64,000 nucleotides of DNA from Macrosoma leucophasiata (GCA_036365455.1 JAWQUS010000030.1:20728001-20792000), one strand, 5' to 3'; numbered from the stretch's first letter, positions 10,049-21,005 are shown. Made by a program: numbers and translations. The notes: a model not told the origin generated them from the sequence alone.

Positions 10049-10514
10049 GATCTTATTGTAAATATTTAAGGATACTGGATAACAATGATAAAGAATTTAA
10101 ATTGAAATCTAGCTATTTCGACGTGGCAAAGTAGGCATGAAAATTTGGACCAACGCTTTAAATCAATAACATTATCCGCCATTTTGAGTTTCATTGACGT
10201 CACTAACCTCAGCGGGACTCCAAATTCAAATAACTTTATCGAGCATAAATTTAAGGCGGATTAAAATAATATAGCAAGTATGTATCCTTGTGCGAGCATT
10301 TCGCATTATGACCAACCTTTTCGAGGGTAGAGAAAGGCCCTGACCGCAAATTATAGCCTCTTGTCTGCCGCCCTAAAAGTTCGGACTTTTACTACTACGT
10401 TACAACTATCATTGCAATTGGCTTCAAGGAATCTCATCAGGGTTCGGCTTATTTTTAATGGTGGGGTGAAGTAGGGTCGTTTCTAGTTTTGCAATGCAGC
10501 GGTTCCGTTTATCT
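10049..10514. other. No gene seen
   Basis: Mixed AT-rich DNA without clear features. Confidence 0.45.
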
Positions 10515-10521
10515 TTGGGTA

Positions 10522-10828
10522 TCATAGAGGAACACGGGCCACCGGCCGCGGCGGACCGGAGGGGAGAAGCCATATGCAGGCTTTCCCCTCTGTCAAAGCA
10601 CAAGCCCAAATGAACCTATGTCTGTCGCCCAGGTGTTTAAATGTGTGAGTGAAATTGTTTATGTATTTTGTTAAAGTCAAGGTGCGAGTTTCGTAGTTAT
10701 AGGCGATTTTTGTAGTGTGTGTGTGTCACACTTATTTCCCCCCGCAAAAAATGACAGACTGTTTTGCGTCGGTAATAAACGCTGCTCCCCTCCGGTCCGC
10801 CGCGGCCGGTGGGCCGAGTTGCTCTATG
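10522..10828. mobile_element. MITE with ~45 bp GC-rich terminal inverted repeats
   Basis: The two ends are inverse copies over about 45 bp with few mismatches, including a perfect 27 bp core (10539-10565 against 10785-10811). Seven bases, TTGGGTA, stand on both sides (10515-10521 and 10829-10835); counting one mismatch the duplication is 8 bp, which would suit a hAT-type element. The interior has no coding frame. A second fragment lies at 735-785. Confidence 0.7.
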
Positions 10829-11017
10829 TTGGGTACGAATGCTACCGTCAGTAAAGAGAAATAGGGTACCGTGTTGGACGTCGTTATCGTAGGTATATAA
10901 ATAGGGATTTAATTACCTATTTAAATTTGTTTTCGTGCCTTACAACTTAATGTATCGTGTATCCAAGTATTTTTATTTTATTTCGAGAAGTGGTGAACAA
11001 GCGGTTTTCTACATTGA

Positions 11018-11750
11018 TGGTCAAACTCAAACTCAAACTCAAACTCAAAAATTCATTTAATCACTTGGAAATAATAGAATTTGCTTGTGATAGGTCAAAT
11101 TACAAATATAAAATTAAAGCGAATAGCAACTGATACGTTGATTAATTTGTCAAAGTAAATAAATTAATAATAGTCCAAAAAATACTTAATAATAAAAATA
11201 GGTATCAACAGAATGTTCCATACTCTCTTTTACAAACGGCAAGATAAGACTAAACAAAAAAATATCGGTCATTCCTTGTCATTCACTGGCAGAGTTCCAA
11301 AGCCCACATTACTGAGAAAAAACCTGCCAAAACAAAACTCAGTAGGGTCTTTTCAAAATATGTTCCTTAAAACTATTTTCACAATATGAAACTTATAACT
11401 ATGTTTTACAATGTCAAGTACAATGCACATTCATTTCACAAAATTATTGTTTAGTCTTGTGGAGCTAGACCAGCATTTGTCCAGGCATCTCTATCCTTTA
11501 GATAGTCATCGAGTCTATAGTACGCATTTTTACATAGTGTGCGTTTAATACATGACTTAAATTTATTATCTGTAAGTTCAAGAATGTTGGACGGAATTTT
11601 ATTATAAAACTGTATACAACATGTTAAGAAACATTTATGTGTTTTCGATAGGCGAAAACTTGGAAATACTAATTTATTTTTATTTCTGGTATTATAAGTA
11701 TGTATATCATTAATTTTCTTAAATAAGTGCAAGTTTTTCCTAGCATACAA
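11018..11750 (-). mobile_element. CR1/L2-like LINE, 3' end
   Basis: On minus: the end of a reverse-transcriptase frame (stop at 11451), then about 400 bp of 3' untranslated sequence, then a six-base tandem tail (TTTGAG repeated, 11027-11049). The 3' part shares GGCAGAGTTCCAAAG-type sequence with 17680-17990 and 42018-42060. Confidence 0.75.
11451..11750 (-). pseudogene. C-terminal remnant of LINE reverse-transcriptase ORF
   Basis: About 100 codons are open on minus. FYNKIPSNILEL, IKRTLCKNAYYRLDDYL and KDRDAW are typical of the last residues of insect CR1/jockey-type ORF2 proteins. A related ending (FYRLDEL) closes the intact ORF2 at 47178-50183. The catalytic domains are missing because of 5' truncation. 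Confidence 0.7.
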
Positions 11751-11787
11751 TATATTTTCATAAATATATTGGCAAGGGAGGTCAGTA

Positions 11788-12047
11788 GGTTATTACTGTA
11801 GCCTTTAAACATCTGGCAACGCATCTACATGAAACCAGTGATTTCAATATAGATGCGTTACCACCCCTGAAGACTAAGGTAAGTATTATGCCTCTGTGCC
11901 GGAAATTACATGCCCCATACAGTACCACCTATCCCAAGAACACGACAATGCTGAACATTGCGGTAAGTTAAATAAGTAGGTAATGTAATGTTGTGGTGCA
12001 TACCGGAGCTCCGTCACTGGTGCTCTATCACCACTGAAAATCGCACG
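11788..12047 (-). repeat. BMC1-like repeat, diverged
   Basis: Runs from CTGTAGCCTTTAAACATC to CTCTATCACCACTG on plus; the poly(A) end is lost. More diverged than the next copy, so probably older. Confidence 0.7.
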
Positions 12048-12058
12048 TAATCTGTACG

Positions 12059-12348
12059 TTTTTTTATGTAATTGAAGTGGTAAACAAGCATGCAGTTCAC
12101 ATTGATGTTAAGTGATGACTGCAGCCTATAGACAACCACAGAAAGACCAAGGTCAAAATGCAGATTTGTTACCACTCCTGTGGCCTAAAGTGTTATGCCT
12201 CTGTGCCGGAAATTACAGGGCCGTAAATTACCACCTGACCGGAACAAGATAGTGCTGAACACTACCATTTAGCGGCAAGTATATTAGGTAATGCGGTGGT
12301 GCCTACGCCCGCGAGCTCCGTCACTGGAGCTCTACCACTAGTGAAAAT
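12059..12348 (-). repeat. BMC1-like repeat, full length
   Basis: A full ~290 bp copy with poly(A) end (plus poly(T) at 12059) and head ACTAGTGGTAGAG on minus. It lies in tandem with 11788-12047, same orientation, 11 bp apart. Confidence 0.85.
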
Positions 12349-12790
12349 TAATATTTAAAACCACTATTCTTTCTCTGATAGACATCGTTAGAATTGTAGA
12401 GGTAGATACTCTCTTCATTCATACCTAGTCGCTTTGTGCTTCTATTCTGTATCAGAATGTATTGACTTGAAAAAAAAATCTTGACTGTATGTAATGCATC
12501 ACATTTTTCTGACATATTGTATTCGTAATTTTGATTATTTTTAATTTGACCATACAATTAGAATATCAATTATTATGTCACTATTTGGGTATTTTATTAT
12601 TCATATTTTATAGTTAACTATTTAATTGATGAATTGCCTTTTTATTGTAATTAATTTCGTTTATTAACATTGACATTGTTTATTAGATATTATTTTAATA
12701 ATATTTGCACGTCGCATTGTGACAAAATGTACTAGGTTACCAGTATAATAATCAATTCCATCCAACAATTGTTACCTACATTTTATGCAA
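12349..12790. other. AT-rich stretch, no gene seen
   Basis: The run ends with GCAAATAAATA just before an ACTT array, so the last ~200 bp may be a plus-strand LINE 3' end. No coding part is left. Confidence 0.4.
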
Positions 12791-12824
12791 ATAAATACTT
12801 ACTTACTTACTTACTTACTTACTT
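12791..12824. repeat. (ACTT)n microsatellite
   Basis: About seven tandem ACTT units follow AATAAAT. Confidence 0.9.
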
Positions 12825-13157
12825 TTAACACTTCCCTTCTCTTTCGTACAATAATATAATTATACTGACACGGTGACGTTTTGGTGTTTGTTTTACAAGG
12901 AAAAGTGTAATAGTCTGACGCGCTGCGGTGTGTTCTTTTTATTATGACCCACGGTGTGTCTACTCACGTAGAACATTTTTTTAGCTTAGTTACACTTCTT
13001 ATTACGTTATTATTCGTAGATCTCATATAAGTTATTAAAGTGTATTAGTAAATTAATGTAATTCATCACACTAAACACATTTCCGTAGCCGCTGCCGTAC
13101 TGCTGCTGCCTTTGTCTGCGGTTGCGGTTACGGTTGTGGTTGCCGACGAACCCTCGA

Positions 13158-13200
13158 CACCCGCACCCGCACCCGCACCCGCACCCGCACCCGCACCCGC
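13158..13200. repeat. (CACCCG)7 array; GGGTGC repeats on minus
   Basis: Seven perfect hexamers. The minus strand gives repeated GGG runs spaced by three bases, a canonical G-quadruplex pattern. A small minus frame over it is a product of the repeat. Confidence 0.93.
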
Positions 13201-13335
13201 TCCCGGAGGTACAATGTTTCATTACACTTCAGGTAAGACAGGGGTCGGGTAGCCATGATGACGGACTTTTTGACTGCGTAGGCAAGTGAATTCGTACCTG
13301 CGCTTTAAGAAATGTTGTTTTCGGTTTTCGTTTTT

Positions 13336-13500
13336 AGGGTTCCGTAGTAAACAAGGAACCCTTATAGTTTCGCCATGTCCGTCTGTCTGTCTGTCTGTCT
13401 GTCCGTCCGCGGCTTAGCGCAAAAATTGTTGGTACTAGAGACTTGAAAGACTTGAAATTTGGCATAAGTGTACACCTTAATTACGCCAACAAACTGGTAT
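13336..13500 (+). repeat. Dispersed 'GGTTCCGTAG' repeat with (GTCT)n
   Basis: GGGTTCCGTAGTAAACAAGG, a GTCTGTCT run at 13380-13403, then GACTTGAAATTTGGCATAAG. The same order occurs at 18577-18720. Confidence 0.7.
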
Positions 13501-13675
13501 AATAAAAACATGAAAAATAAAATTACTTAGGGTACCTCCCCTACATGTAACTCGAGGATATTTTTTTTATTTTTCGTTTTCTATATAGTGTTGGATATCG
13601 TTGGATAGGTCTTTCAAACACGTTAGGGGTGTGCTAGCATCATTTTTCGTTTTAAGTAGGTTAAGATTATGCTAT

Positions 13676-13812
13676 ATTTGTGGTAAACAAGCATGCATTT
13701 TACATGGATTTTAAGTGATGACTGCAGCTTATGGACATCTACACTAAAACCAGAAGTAATGTGGAGCCTACGTCCTCAAGTCATTAATGACACTCTCCCA
13801 CTAGAAAAAAAT
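13676..13812 (-). repeat. BMC1-like repeat, partial
   Basis: The tail half is kept (GGTAAACAAGCATGCATTTT), then a deletion to a head piece (ACTCTCCCACTAG). Confidence 0.6.
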
Positions 13813-14423
13813 ACTTGCACCTAAACTTAACAAAGTGTAAATAATTTATGTGTTCCGTGGGATATAGCCAAGGTAACTTCCATTTTAAAGTCGTGTAACA
13901 AATGAGTGTTATTGATCCCATAATGTTCAATCGAAACATGTGATTTGTCCCAAAAACGTGACCTCGTGCCTCATCTGAAATTCCCCTTGCATAATACTTC
14001 TTGAAATTCTAAATACGTCCGTGGAAATTGCTTGATAAGGTCGATTTACGTAATCTCACATATATCCTAATATAACTCATAAAACTCTCGCTATAAAGAA
14101 CATTATAGCGTGGGATGAATAAGATATTGCATAATTTTCACTATTATTTCATGATTTTTACATTTCACGCGGAACTTTATTTAAGAGTTTGAATAACAAA
14201 TATTGGAAATAAATAAATCAATGATCGGTCATGACCTGTTTAATCCACGAAAAGGACGTTTTTGTCGGAGATTTATAGGATTCTGTGAATAATTTACGAA
14301 AACACTGGACTAATACTGAAATCTTTTAAAAATTAACGACAGTGAAACATACGAAGAAAATAAAGCGATTTTATAGCGAAGCAAATTTAAACCCTCTCTA
14401 CATTTATAAATAACTAGCTGCTC
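13813..14423. other. No gene seen
   Basis: AT-rich unique-looking DNA. Confidence 0.5.
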
Positions 14424-14706
14424 GACGCTACTGGTGGTAGAGCTCCGAGTTAAGCTCGCGGGCGTTGGCACAACTTGCCTTGCAATGGTCGTGTTCAGCA
14501 TAGATTATACACTAATACTGACAGCACTGTAGTGTTCCGGTCAGGTTTTCAATTTCCGATACGGAGGCATAACACCTTAGGCCTCTGGAGTCGCAACGCA
14601 TCTAAGTACATTGAAATCTCTGGATTCACCTAGATGTTTATAGACATCATTGTATTACTTACCATCGATGTGAACTGTACGCTTGTTTGCCTCTTCATAA
14701 CATTAA
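14424..14706 (+). repeat. BMC1-like repeat, full length
   Basis: Starts GCTACTGGTGGTAGAGC and ends GTTTGCCTCTTCATAAC. Moderately diverged from the consensus seen at 28388-28675. Confidence 0.8.
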
Positions 14707-15248
14707 ATTATTAAGTTGATCGTAACTTAATGCCTAAGATCTTGCGCCACCCCCATCCCTCTTATTACAAAACTAATAAACAGCTACACATTCTTTTCTA
14801 CGGAATCACTAACTGACTCTGATTGTATATTATAATGCAGTGCGGTAAGCGAGTGGATCACGTGTGCGCCTGCGCTGCTCGCCGGCCGCCAGCCACGGCC
14901 ACGTGCCGCACACAGATCATATTGATGGTAACTAATACAGCTGACTACGCATTAAAAGTATCCATGAAGCTCTATTTGAAATATCTCATCTGCAGGTTAG
15001 AGTCCCTAAATATTACCTATTGAATTTGTGTCCACTCAAATCCGCGCATTTCGCGCCGTTAGTAATCGTTGATGACCCAGGCTAGAACATCTGAGCCTGC
15101 GCAGAGTGAGCGGGCGTCTAATCTAAGATCTGTGTATCTGTCCGTCTGTCACAGCTGATTTGCTAATTGTTCCAGTAAGAATACCATAATATGATTGCAA
15201 ATCGAAAATGCACCTCTGATCTCACCAAAGCGAAGACTCTTAAAAAAA
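14707..15248. other. No gene seen
   Basis: No repeat or exon recognised. A GC-richer patch (14845-14920) holds no supported frame. Confidence 0.45.
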
Positions 15249-15547
15249 CGTAACTTCACGCCTGTAATCCTCGAAGGGGTAGGCAGAGGTAAAATGCATG
15301 AATTCAATCAAACATGCAAACACCCACACGATTCGCCGGATACCTTTTTTCCCATGTAACAAGTGGCGAGCCTATTGACATCTCCGGGCAGATTACCAAA
15401 CTCTCGGTGTCTCGCTCGGTACTGGGAAACTACCAGAATAGAAAAATCCCAACAAAACCAGAGATCAAGGATTTTACACTCTTATCTCTAATATACCCGA
15501 CCTGGAAATCGAATCCAGGACCCCAGTGTCGTAGTAGTCTCTTAGTT
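15249..15547 (-). repeat. tRNA-derived SINE family B
   Basis: Tail at left (ACTTCACGCCTGTAATCC), body through TTGACATCTCCGGGC, decayed tRNA-like head at right. The full reference copy is 60954-61266. Confidence 0.75.
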
Positions 15548-15684
15548 ACAATATTGAAGTATTATTCATTTTCAATCATACTCAAAGGCAAAAAGAAAAC
15601 GTCTATTAATGAGTGAGGGTAGTTTTTTAACAAGATTGTATGTATGAATTTAGTATGACCACATTGAACACATGTCCAGGCTTT

Positions 15685-17057
15685 TTATGGTGCATGTAAC
15701 TTCATCAAAGTGTCAATATGACCAGAATGGAGTCTGATTACATGCTCCACAATGTACGTCACATCCACATTCTTACGAGCGATATGCTCATACCAAACTA
15801 TATGCTCAAACACCCGATTGTTTAGACGTCTTTTCGCTACAGTGTATATCCTTCTTATATCTTCTATCAACTGATCCAATCTCCTGAATATGAAGGCCAT
15901 ACGGTAAGACAAGTCGTTGGCATACTTGTCCATAATCGGAACCATCTCCTTCATGCGATCTTGGACCCCATATATGGTCTGTGTCATCATGTCCAAGGCT
16001 TTTATGTTGACGTCCCGAGCCCAGGGGTCGTTGGCTAGCCGTCTTTGGACTTCTACAGTCTTGTTGTTGGGTGGATGGTGCCTGATGAAGGTTTGGTCCT
16101 TGGAATAAAAATAGAATGTATTATATGAGATCGTTTCAGTCCAGAATGTCAAATTCCCAAAATGTCGAGCGGTTTCAAAATGTCAAGTTCCCGATATTCC
16201 AAATTCCCAAAATGTCAAGTTCTCAAAATGTCAAGTTACCATAATGTCAAGTTCCCGAAATAGTTTTAAAATAGTGCAAAACCGAGGGATGTGAAAATGA
16301 CTTTGATGATGTTTTTTTTGTTCTTTGCGTACTCAGTGGCAGAGGTAGAAGTGTTCGCGAAATAGGTGTTGCGTCATTTACTGAGCGTACATTTGAAATA
16401 GTATTTTGAGTCTTTTTTTACATCTCTCGGTTTTGCACTATTTTAAAAATAATATTTCTCGAACTTGACATTATGGTAACTTGACATTTTAGGAACTTGA
16501 CAATTTGGGAACTTGTCATTTTGAGATCTTGACATTTTGGGAACTTGATATTTTGGGAACTTGGAATACCTACCGGGAAATTGTCATTTTGGGAATTTGA
16601 TATTCTGGACTGAAACGTATGAGATTTCGTTTTTTTACGTAAGCAAGATGGCAAACGAGCATTCAGCTCACATTAATGACAAGTGATGACTGCAGACAAT
16701 AGACATCTACACAAAAATCTGAGGTTAAAATGCAGACGCGTTACCACCCCTGAAACCTAAGTTGTTATGCCTGTGTGATAGTTATTACGAGGAAAAAAAG
16801 TAAATAGCTATCAGTTTGTTTAGGAGTTACAAGGTGTGCAATAAAAGGTGATTGCATGGCCGCTGTACTCTAGTTTAGTTCATTAAAAAACGTCACAGAT
16901 TTTTAAAACCTACCTGGATGATTAATTCTTCATCTAAAATAGATTTATCGGGTCGCATAGTAATCAATCTATCCCAGTCTTTCTTATGAGGATTCTTGGT
17001 CTGATCGGCTGATGAAGATAGGAAACCTAGAAAAACAAAAAGACCCTTCTTTAGCAT
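15685..17057 (-). CDS. Two-exon gene for a predicted secreted protein, 185 aa
   Basis: Exon 1 runs 17057-16914: ATG, then 48 codons, ending in CAG before the donor GTAGGT. Exon 2 runs 16098-15685, following acceptor TTATTCCAAG, with 137 codons and a stop. Both junctions are phase 0, so the frame continues without change. The N-terminus (MLKKGLFVFLGFLSSSA) is a typical signal peptide with cleavage likely near residue 17. The mature part of ~168 residues has no cysteine, is rich in charged residues and should be mostly helical (for example YRMAFIFRRLDQLIEDI). I recognise no domain. It lies alone among transposons and its 815 bp intron holds a foldback element and a BMC1-like copy. No AATAAA is seen within ~130 nt past the stop, and a further 5' non-coding exon is possible. 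Role unknown; secretion is inferred from the signal peptide only. Confidence 0.6.
16132..16617. mobile_element. 486 bp foldback element with 8 bp target duplication
   Basis: The ends are inverted copies (CGTTTCAGTCCAGAAT outermost) and the inverted similarity goes on inward for about 160 bp per arm, through arrays of AAAATGTCAAGTTCCC-like units, to GCAAAACCGAG near the centre. The 8 bp TATGAGAT is repeated exactly on both sides (16124-16131 and 16618-16625). No coding frame. The 8 bp duplication recalls hAT or P elements, but the terminal bases do not match a family I know. It sits in the intron of the 15685-17057 gene, starting 33 bp from the acceptor. Confidence 0.82.
16636..16795 (-). repeat. 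BMC1-like repeat, 3' half
   Basis: TGGCAAACGAGCATTCAGCT through TGATGACTGCAG to GTTATGCCTGTGTG on plus; the head half is missing. Intronic in the secreted-protein gene. Confidence 0.7.
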
Positions 17058-17164
17058 TCATTACATTCCCATGGTACGGCCGCCTATCGATATTGTTGCC
17101 GTTATTCAACGGCATAGAACCATAACACAGAGTAGTCACGAATTTTAATTGAAATATCTGTGTT

Positions 17165-17660
17165 TAATGTAGATCTTTTCAGACTACGACAGGGGTGGCG
17201 AACCACCCCCGAGGGTTTCCGCGTTTGTCGTGGCGGGGGGGCTCAGTATCCGGTGGTTGTCCCCACACCGACGAAGCCAAGAGAAACCCAGAGAGGGAGC
17301 GGCATTTGGCGTGGCTCTCCCACCACAGCAGCGAGTGGTGGTCCCACTTGCTGCTGTGGTGGGAGACGGCTGGGGAAGAGGTGTACGGGTATTTCGTTCA
17401 GACTTCGGACTAGGGGTCCATCGGCCGAATGGAGAAAGGTCCCAAGGTGGCTGGCGTACGTGGCTGTGTTCCGCGCGCCACTATTGTTAGTTGGAGCCAA
17501 AGGGCTCAAACCTCGGAGGGCTCGGACACGAGCACCCGCCGGCGGGGTCGCGGATATGTGCAAGCGTTCCCGTGACCCCGTCACTGATGGCGGACGAGTC
17601 GGAACACCTCGGGGTTTTAGTGAGTACCTACGAGTCTCACACTACCCTCTGTCTAAAACG
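17165..17660 (+). repeat. GC-rich block, possibly part of a dispersed element
   Basis: An abrupt GC-rich island in AT-rich DNA, open in several frames at once on both strands (longest 170 codons). A 15 bp inverted pair CCCACCACAGCAGCG / TGCTGCTGTGGTGGG lies at 17319-17368. From memory such blocks recur in lepidopteran genomes, but I cannot assign the family, and multi-frame openness argues against a host gene. Confidence 0.4.
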
Positions 17661-17679
17661 GGTAAGGAGTAAATTACAG

Positions 17680-17990
17680 AATAGAGTAGAATAGACATAG
17701 AAAATATTTTTATTTCGAATAGATCTTTACAGATACTTTCAAAACGTCAATAAATCATAAAATACCTAGAGTGAATAACCATTACATATAGTAAAAGCAA
17801 AATCATATATTAATAGTAAATTAAAAATTAAAATTTAAACTACTTGATTATGATAAAAGAAGAAAAAGAAAAACATATTCACCAAGATCAAAGTTATTCA
17901 CTTAGCAGAGTTCCAAGTACAGTCACTACTGAGAAGAACTCCGCTACCCAACAAACTCAGTAAGAGCTCTTTTAAATGAGAGCTTAAATC
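17680..17990 (-). mobile_element. CR1/L2-like LINE 3' untranslated end
   Basis: On minus it holds the TGAGTTTGTTGGGTAGCGGA / GGAACTCTGC motif pair also seen at 11280-11340 and 42000-42080, then an AT-rich stretch and a short tail of TCTATTCTACTCTATTC. Confidence 0.6.
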
Positions 17991-18576
17991 TAGTACAGAT
18001 TATCGTGAAAAATCAAATAATGTGAACGTCCATAGCATAGATGCAACTAAACTGCTATCTACTAAATGTGATGTAGCCCCTGCTAACCAGAACAGACCAG
18101 TCCCCACCAACAGCACCCGTTCACGAGTATGACGCATATGACAGCCATTGCCCTCCTCGGCCATTTTAGAGGGAAGTGAGCAACCCGCCACACGACGCCG
18201 CCAAAGGCGCGTGCATGACTGTCCCGGATATGCATACGGCAAAATAAAAGATGTAATTCATTTAATGGAATCGCAAACCAATGGCACCTCATCCACAACC
18301 GACAGCCCAAAACGTATTTTGCATATGTTAACGATCGCAAAATTCACTGTTTACTAAAATAAAAAAAGTTACTAACTGAAACACTTCTGCAGTAAGTTAC
18401 TTACAAAGAAAAATCAGCAACATATTCTGCACGAGCCGCCGATGAAGTGTGTAATGGGCTATAACTTTAATTACTCATAAACTGCCTTCGGAGAACCTAT
18501 GTTGATGGTATAATGTATGTTTAATTAAATCTCGAATTCAATGTTCCTGTGTACACTTATATGGTGTGAGTATGTT
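17991..18576. other. No supported gene
   Basis: A 250 bp patch with short frames in several directions (18000-18357). None shows a domain or start context that I trust. Confidence 0.4.
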
Positions 18577-18720
18577 TTTGGGGTTTCGTAGTAAACAAGG
18601 AACCCTTATAGTTTCACCATGTCTGTCTGTCTGTGCGCGGTTTAGCGCAAAAACTATTAGTGCTAGAGACTTGAAATTTGGCACAAGTGACACATCTTTA
18701 TTACGCCGACAAAGTGGTTA
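18577..18720 (+). repeat. Dispersed 'GGTTCCGTAG' repeat
   Basis: Same order as 13336-13500: GGGTTTCGTAGTAAACAAGG, GTCTGTCTGT, GACTTGAAATTTGGCACAAG. Confidence 0.7.
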
Positions 18721-18836
18721 CTGAAGTAACCTGTTACAAAATATTTGAGTTACTAATTACAATGTAACTGTAACTTGTAATGGTTAATTTAATAACATTT
18801 TGACCGCTGACCATCACTGACCGCATTACCTTATAT

Positions 18837-18985
18837 ACTTGCCGCTAAATGGTAGTGTACAGCACGTGTTCCGGTCAGGTGGTAATGTACAGCCCTGTAA
18901 TTTCCGGCACAAAGGCATAAAGTCATCAATTAACATCAATGTGAACCGCATGCTTGTTTGCCACTTTCATTACATAAAAAAAATA
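18837..18985 (+). repeat. BMC1-like repeat, internally deleted
   Basis: Middle of the element from CTTGCCGCTAAATGGTAGTG, a deletion after GGCATAA, then the tail ATCAATGTGAACCGCATGCT to ACATAAAAAA. Confidence 0.75.
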
Positions 18986-19667
18986 ATTGAAACAAAAATC
19001 CATCCCTTATAATAAACGTGATCCATCAATTTATTTTTAACACATTCAACATTTTAGCTCCAGTAAACTAGAGACAATAAAAAACGCCTATCATTCCCAA
19101 GATAGTGTCTGACATTTATGCCTCTCAAACAGCTGTTCATAGCAACGTGGCATGTAGGGATGCAAGTAAACATCTTATACACAAATATCGACGTATCGAT
19201 AAATGTTACAAAAGTTCAACGATGAGTACCTATATTGCTTAAAAACACATACTGATGGGAGAATCCTGAGTGTAGATGCCATCGCATTATCTAATCACAG
19301 TCTATTCGAAACGGTAGCAGATAAATTTAGTTCAGCATTCCTATCGGCTGTCGATATAAATGCACATGCGTTGCCACCCCTGAACCCTGAAGTTATTTTG
19401 CCGCTTTGACAGAAAAAGTGGCAGCTGATACTACAATAGTTTTACTGAAGGCAGTACTCTCACGTTCCAGTCAGGGGGCCGACTCTAATGCTTTCGTTTA
19501 TGACCTTATATACCTTAAAATAAGTGAATGGCAATTATCCCTTTCATACGAGGAGACCGAAAGGCTCCTAGAAGTTATTAAGTAGTTAGTTATAATGTAT
19601 TAGTTTTATATTCTGTTTTTATAGTACAGTTAACATCATATACAAATATACACACTCCATTCACATA
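18986..19667. other. Mostly unassigned; small BMC1-like piece
   Basis: A 68-codon ATG frame (19203-19409, plus) runs into a BMC1-like scrap near 19350-19415 (GCGTTGCCACCCCTGAACCC), so it is not taken as a gene. Confidence 0.4.
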
Positions 19668-19732
19668 ACACACACACAACCACACACACACACACACACA
19701 CCACACACACACCCACACACCACACACACACA
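19668..19732. repeat. (CA)n microsatellite
   Basis: Imperfect CA dinucleotide run with CCACAC interruptions. Confidence 0.92.
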
Positions 19733-19749
19733 TTGAATGTGATACTTCA

Positions 19750-19992
19750 GATAAATATACTACTAATAATAAACTACACCACTAGTAGATATTATAGTAC
19801 CATAAGTTATGTTATATATTAATCTAAGATTTTGTGTTAAATACAAAGGAAAACTTCCGGGGAGGAGACCAGGAGACCCATAGCACAGAGCTTACCTAGT
19901 TTGGGCACTCCTGTCTCCACAATAACATTGTAATAAAGTTTTGTAAAGAAATTTTGTGGAGAACAATAAAACATTATTATTATTATATTGTC
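19750..19992 (+). mobile_element. Probable LINE 3' untranslated end
   Basis: AT-rich sequence with GTAATAAAGTTTTGTAAAG and a final ATTATTATTAT tail. The CTTCCGGGGAGGAGACC part is the only GC-rich segment. No coding part, so the family is unknown. Confidence 0.45.
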
Positions 19993-20165
19993 TACAGTCT
20001 GTTAATGGCTACAGTTTACCACTTCATTACATAAAATAGTGTCTATGGCCTTCAGTGCGGGAATTTCATCAGTAGTAAAAAAGTTTCAGAACGATCGATG
20101 TATGATTAACATCCCTAGGCATGAGCCGTAGTTTCCAGGCGATCGATGGTACCTGCGGCGCGCGA

Positions 20166-20187
20166 GGGGTGCGGGGGGTGGGGGGGG
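20166..20187 (+). other. G-run, possible G-quadruplex
   Basis: Runs of 4, 6 and 8 G separated by TGC and T in an otherwise AT-rich area. Confidence 0.6.
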
Positions 20188-20271
20188 TGATTTTTTAAAT
20201 TTATGTACAGGTTGCGTAAGCTTTGGTACGTACGATAGTTTAGGGTTTAGGGTTGTTTATTACATACGTTC

Positions 20272-20340
20272 GTAACTTCACCCCTATATCCTCCGATGGG
20301 TAGGCGGAGGTAAATGCATGCATTCAAGCACGATATTCCG
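20272..20340 (-). repeat. SINE family B, tail fragment
   Basis: AACTTCACCCCTATATCCTC and AGGTAAATGCATGCATTCAA match the tail of 60954-61266. Confidence 0.65.
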
Positions 20341-20897
20341 GTTCAAAAATTCATTTGCTCAAAGCATGATAGATACAGTAGTGTTTCACATACTCTACCA
20401 ACAAATAGCATAATAGAATGCAAAAATTTACGTTTGTAACTTATTTTTCTGATGATTTGACTTTGGATGGAGGTAAGTAGTTCGAGAAAGGACACAGGCT
20501 TTTTATTAAAAACCAAATAGGTTAACGAAAAGCGAGTGATAGCTAGTAGAAGATACCTAATATACCTACATATTTACTGCTGTCCGTTGATATTGATGGA
20601 TAGATATTATTATTTAAAATATAGTCCCATAATATCCAGTGTAGATGTAAAAGGTCTCGCATCTCGGCCATGCAGCCATATTGGCATCTGCATTAAGACC
20701 TTTTTTATGCAGACAGGAGTATTCACTTACCAACTTTGTAGAATGTAGCAGAAGCCTAGAAAGACTGAGAAGAAAGAGAAGGATAACGACCTACCTTGAC
20801 CTAATAGGTCGAGTAGAGGACCAACAGGAGACCTAGGGTTAAGGGTCTTCGGAATCGGCGTACGTTTAAAAAGTGTAATGAATGTGGAACAATTTGT
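20341..20897. other. No gene seen
   Basis: Short frames only. AT-rich. Confidence 0.45.
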
Positions 20898-21005
20898 ATT
20901 AATTTCTGGTATTTGTGTAGATGTCGATAGACTACAGTCATCACCTAACATCTATGTGAACTCCATGCTTGTTTGCCACTTGACACCTTCGTTACATAAA
21001 AAAAG
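20898..21005 (+). repeat. BMC1-like repeat, 3' third
   Basis: GTGTAGATGTCGATAGACTA through CTAACATCTATGTGAACTCC to ACATAAAAAAA. Confidence 0.7.

Noticed and set aside
13010..13222. Gly-Cys repeat protein on minus
   Set aside because: Produced by the (CACCCG)7 array.
17160..17672. 170-residue GC-rich protein
   Set aside because: Several frames on both strands are open together, no domain, no convincing start; composition effect in a repeat-like block.
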